Shown here: in pieces, positions 6,601 to 6,907 of the stretch
Position numbering within the stretch: the first letter of the stretch is position 1
How the letters are laid out: each line of letters begins with the position of its first letter
DNA from: QPIN01 sp964472945
GTDB taxonomy: Bacteria > Pseudomonadota > Gammaproteobacteria > Methylococcales > Methylomonadaceae
Assembly (NCBI GenBank): GCA_964472945.1
Contig: CAYYNM010000181.1
Coordinates: forward strand, 1 to 6,907
Direction of reading: 5' to 3'
Length of the DNA: 6,907 bases
Position numbers and translations under genes: made by a program
The notes under the pieces: model-generated
Told to the model about the DNA's origin: nothing
The model's database searches: none
The model's input: only the letters and a program-made list of their open reading frames with translations

Positions 6601-6907
6601 TTAAAAAGCTTGCAAAATAAATACAGTGAAAAGGCAGGAGATAGTTTTGATCAAATTGCCGCTGATGAAATGAATCATACTGGTTATATCCAATGGGCAT
6701 TTGATGATTTGCCAGAAACTTATGAGTTTATGCAAAAAGGTCAGTCATTTGTTGGTTTTCCAGCATTGATTGATGAGGGGGAAACGGTTGGGGTACGTAT
6801 CTTTGATACTAGAGATAAAGCAGAGCAGGCTCATTTTTTGGGTCTAGTACGGTTGTTTCAATTACAAACACGTAAAGACAGTAAATATGTGATTAAAAAT
6901 TTACCAA
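3652..6907 (+). CDS. hrpA: ATP-dependent RNA helicase HrpA (DEAH-box), 3' end cut by the window
   Basis: The frame is open from ATG 3652 to the window edge (1085 codons), without frameshift. E. coli HrpA is about 1300 residues, so roughly 200 C-terminal residues lie outside. Helicase motifs are complete: Walker A GETGSGKTT (98-106), Ia TQPRRIAA (126-133), DEAH (195-198), SAT (227-229), motif V NVAETSLTVPG (349-359) and motif VI QRAGRCGR (395-402). HA2 follows at about 465-560, an OB-like region before 700, then the DUF3418 region typical of bacterial HrpA. HrpA is a cytosolic 3'-5' helicase linked to mRNA processing and, in recent E. coli work, to rescue of collided ribosomes. The start is the first ATG after an in-frame TAA at 3604, and the N-terminus lines up with E. 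coli HrpA. No Shine-Dalgarno sequence is visible before it. ATG 3703 (residue 18) is a less likely alternative, since it would cut into the conserved N-terminal segment. Similarity to E. coli HrpA is strong along the whole length. Confidence 0.97.
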   Translation, partial: MPSHALIKQLSKQLQFCMNVDRHSYKRQLDRFRSELKKANNPVQKLSILAGKIEQSINKRNQRKASIPKVEYPDLPVTDKKSEIADLILKNQVLILCGETGSGKTTQIPKICLEIGRGINGFIGHTQPRRIAARTVADRIAEELGQKIGQSVGYKVRFHDKTHDKSLVKLMTDGILLAESQNDPYLNQYDTIIIDEAHERSLNIDFLLGYLRWLLPKRPDLKLIITSATIDPERFSKHFSDAPIINVSGRTYPVEMRYRPLELIEEDDETTADIQQAIVDAVDELHRDLPGDILIFLNGEREIRETTESLKKHNPAHCDILPLYSKLSVSEQERVFKPKGKSRIVLATNVAETSLTVPGIRSVIDTGHARISRYSHRSKIQRLPIEKISQASANQRAGRCGRVAEGICIRLYSEEDFLARPQFTEPEILRTNLSSVILLMTSLKLGDIEDFPFVEPPEDKMIRDGKNSLHEVNALDKEGKITAMGRQLAKIPTDPKLARMLLAADKLNCLTEVSIIVSALSIQDPREKPADKMQQADSKHAEFKIDDSDFLTILNIWNTFEAQKKHLSNSKLRKYCKEHFLSYIRMREWFDIHAQIMQVIKGELKLKPNTSAASYEAVHCALLPGLLSNIGFKHEQYEYLGARGLKFFIFPGSGQYKVRPKWIIAAEQVETSKVYARTVAKIEPEWIEQCAKHLVKSSYYEPHWEKKAGRSAVYERVMLYGLTVQPKRKIPYERIDPKAAREIFIRCGLVAQDYHTNAPFFKANKNLLEEVGYIQHKGRRVDLIEDEEWLYEFYNQKLPEQVVNGITLDKWRKTAEKENPKLLFLTKEDLTRKDDEHVSDWDYPDHKKVGNLSIELQYRFEPGHDEDGVTAIIPVHQLNQIATQPFEWLVPGLLEEKIIALIKSLPKQVRKHFVPVPQTAKDCLIIEPDFKGSLYEWLGMRLRKLTGEAIPLTEWNPSMLSEHLKMNYRVVDDKGRSLAYGRNLKSLQNKYSEKAGDSFDQIAADEMNHTGYIQWAFDDLPETYEFMQKGQSFVGFPALIDEGETVGVRIFDTRDKAEQAHFLGLVRLFQLQTRKDSKYVIKNLP

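Noticed and set aside
6300..6700. Overlapping - strand open frames opposite the hrpA 3' part
   Set aside because: They overlap each other and the continuous hrpA frame, and look like chance openings in AT-rich DNA.
3652..6907. hrpA as a broken gene because no stop codon is present
   Set aside because: The frame is uninterrupted and family-like to the last base. The missing stop is explained by the window edge, about 200 residues short of the usual length.

Overview
The window is AT-rich bacterial DNA, most likely from a gammaproteobacterium. The evidence is a long hrpA gene very close to the Escherichia coli type, together with a GTAG-headed REP palindrome of the kind spread through gammaproteobacterial genomes. 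A methanotroph or a relative is possible, but that is a guess. All three genes lie on the + strand.

Positions 1-386 hold no intact gene. Bases 1-55 exactly copy an internal piece of the first gene (801-855). The copy stops at the edge of a small putative mobile element (about 54-155) that has 11-bp terminal inverted repeats, TA at both ends, and a 25-bp-arm REP palindrome at its centre. The rest, 156-386, is leader DNA with a 7-bp-stem hairpin and a weak candidate promoter.

Positions 387-3518 hold two tightly spaced genes, 9 bp apart, probably one operon. The first encodes two starch-binding-like (CBM21-type) domains followed by a complete endonuclease/exonuclease/phosphatase (EEP) domain. 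The second encodes a two-HKD phospholipase D-superfamily protein with an unassigned beta-rich N-terminal region. Neither has a visible signal peptide or membrane segment. They look like a cytosolic pair of phosphodiesterase-type enzymes, one of which may be tethered to glycogen or another polyglucan. Their substrates are unknown, and this pair is the least ordinary part of the window.

Positions 3519-3651 hold a strong inverted repeat followed by a T-run, likely the operon terminator, and then a good sigma-70-type promoter with a perfect TATAAT. From 3652 to the window end runs hrpA, the DEAH-box RNA helicase, open for 1085 codons and cut off by the window edge about 200 residues before its expected end. 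It appears to be a separately transcribed housekeeping gene.
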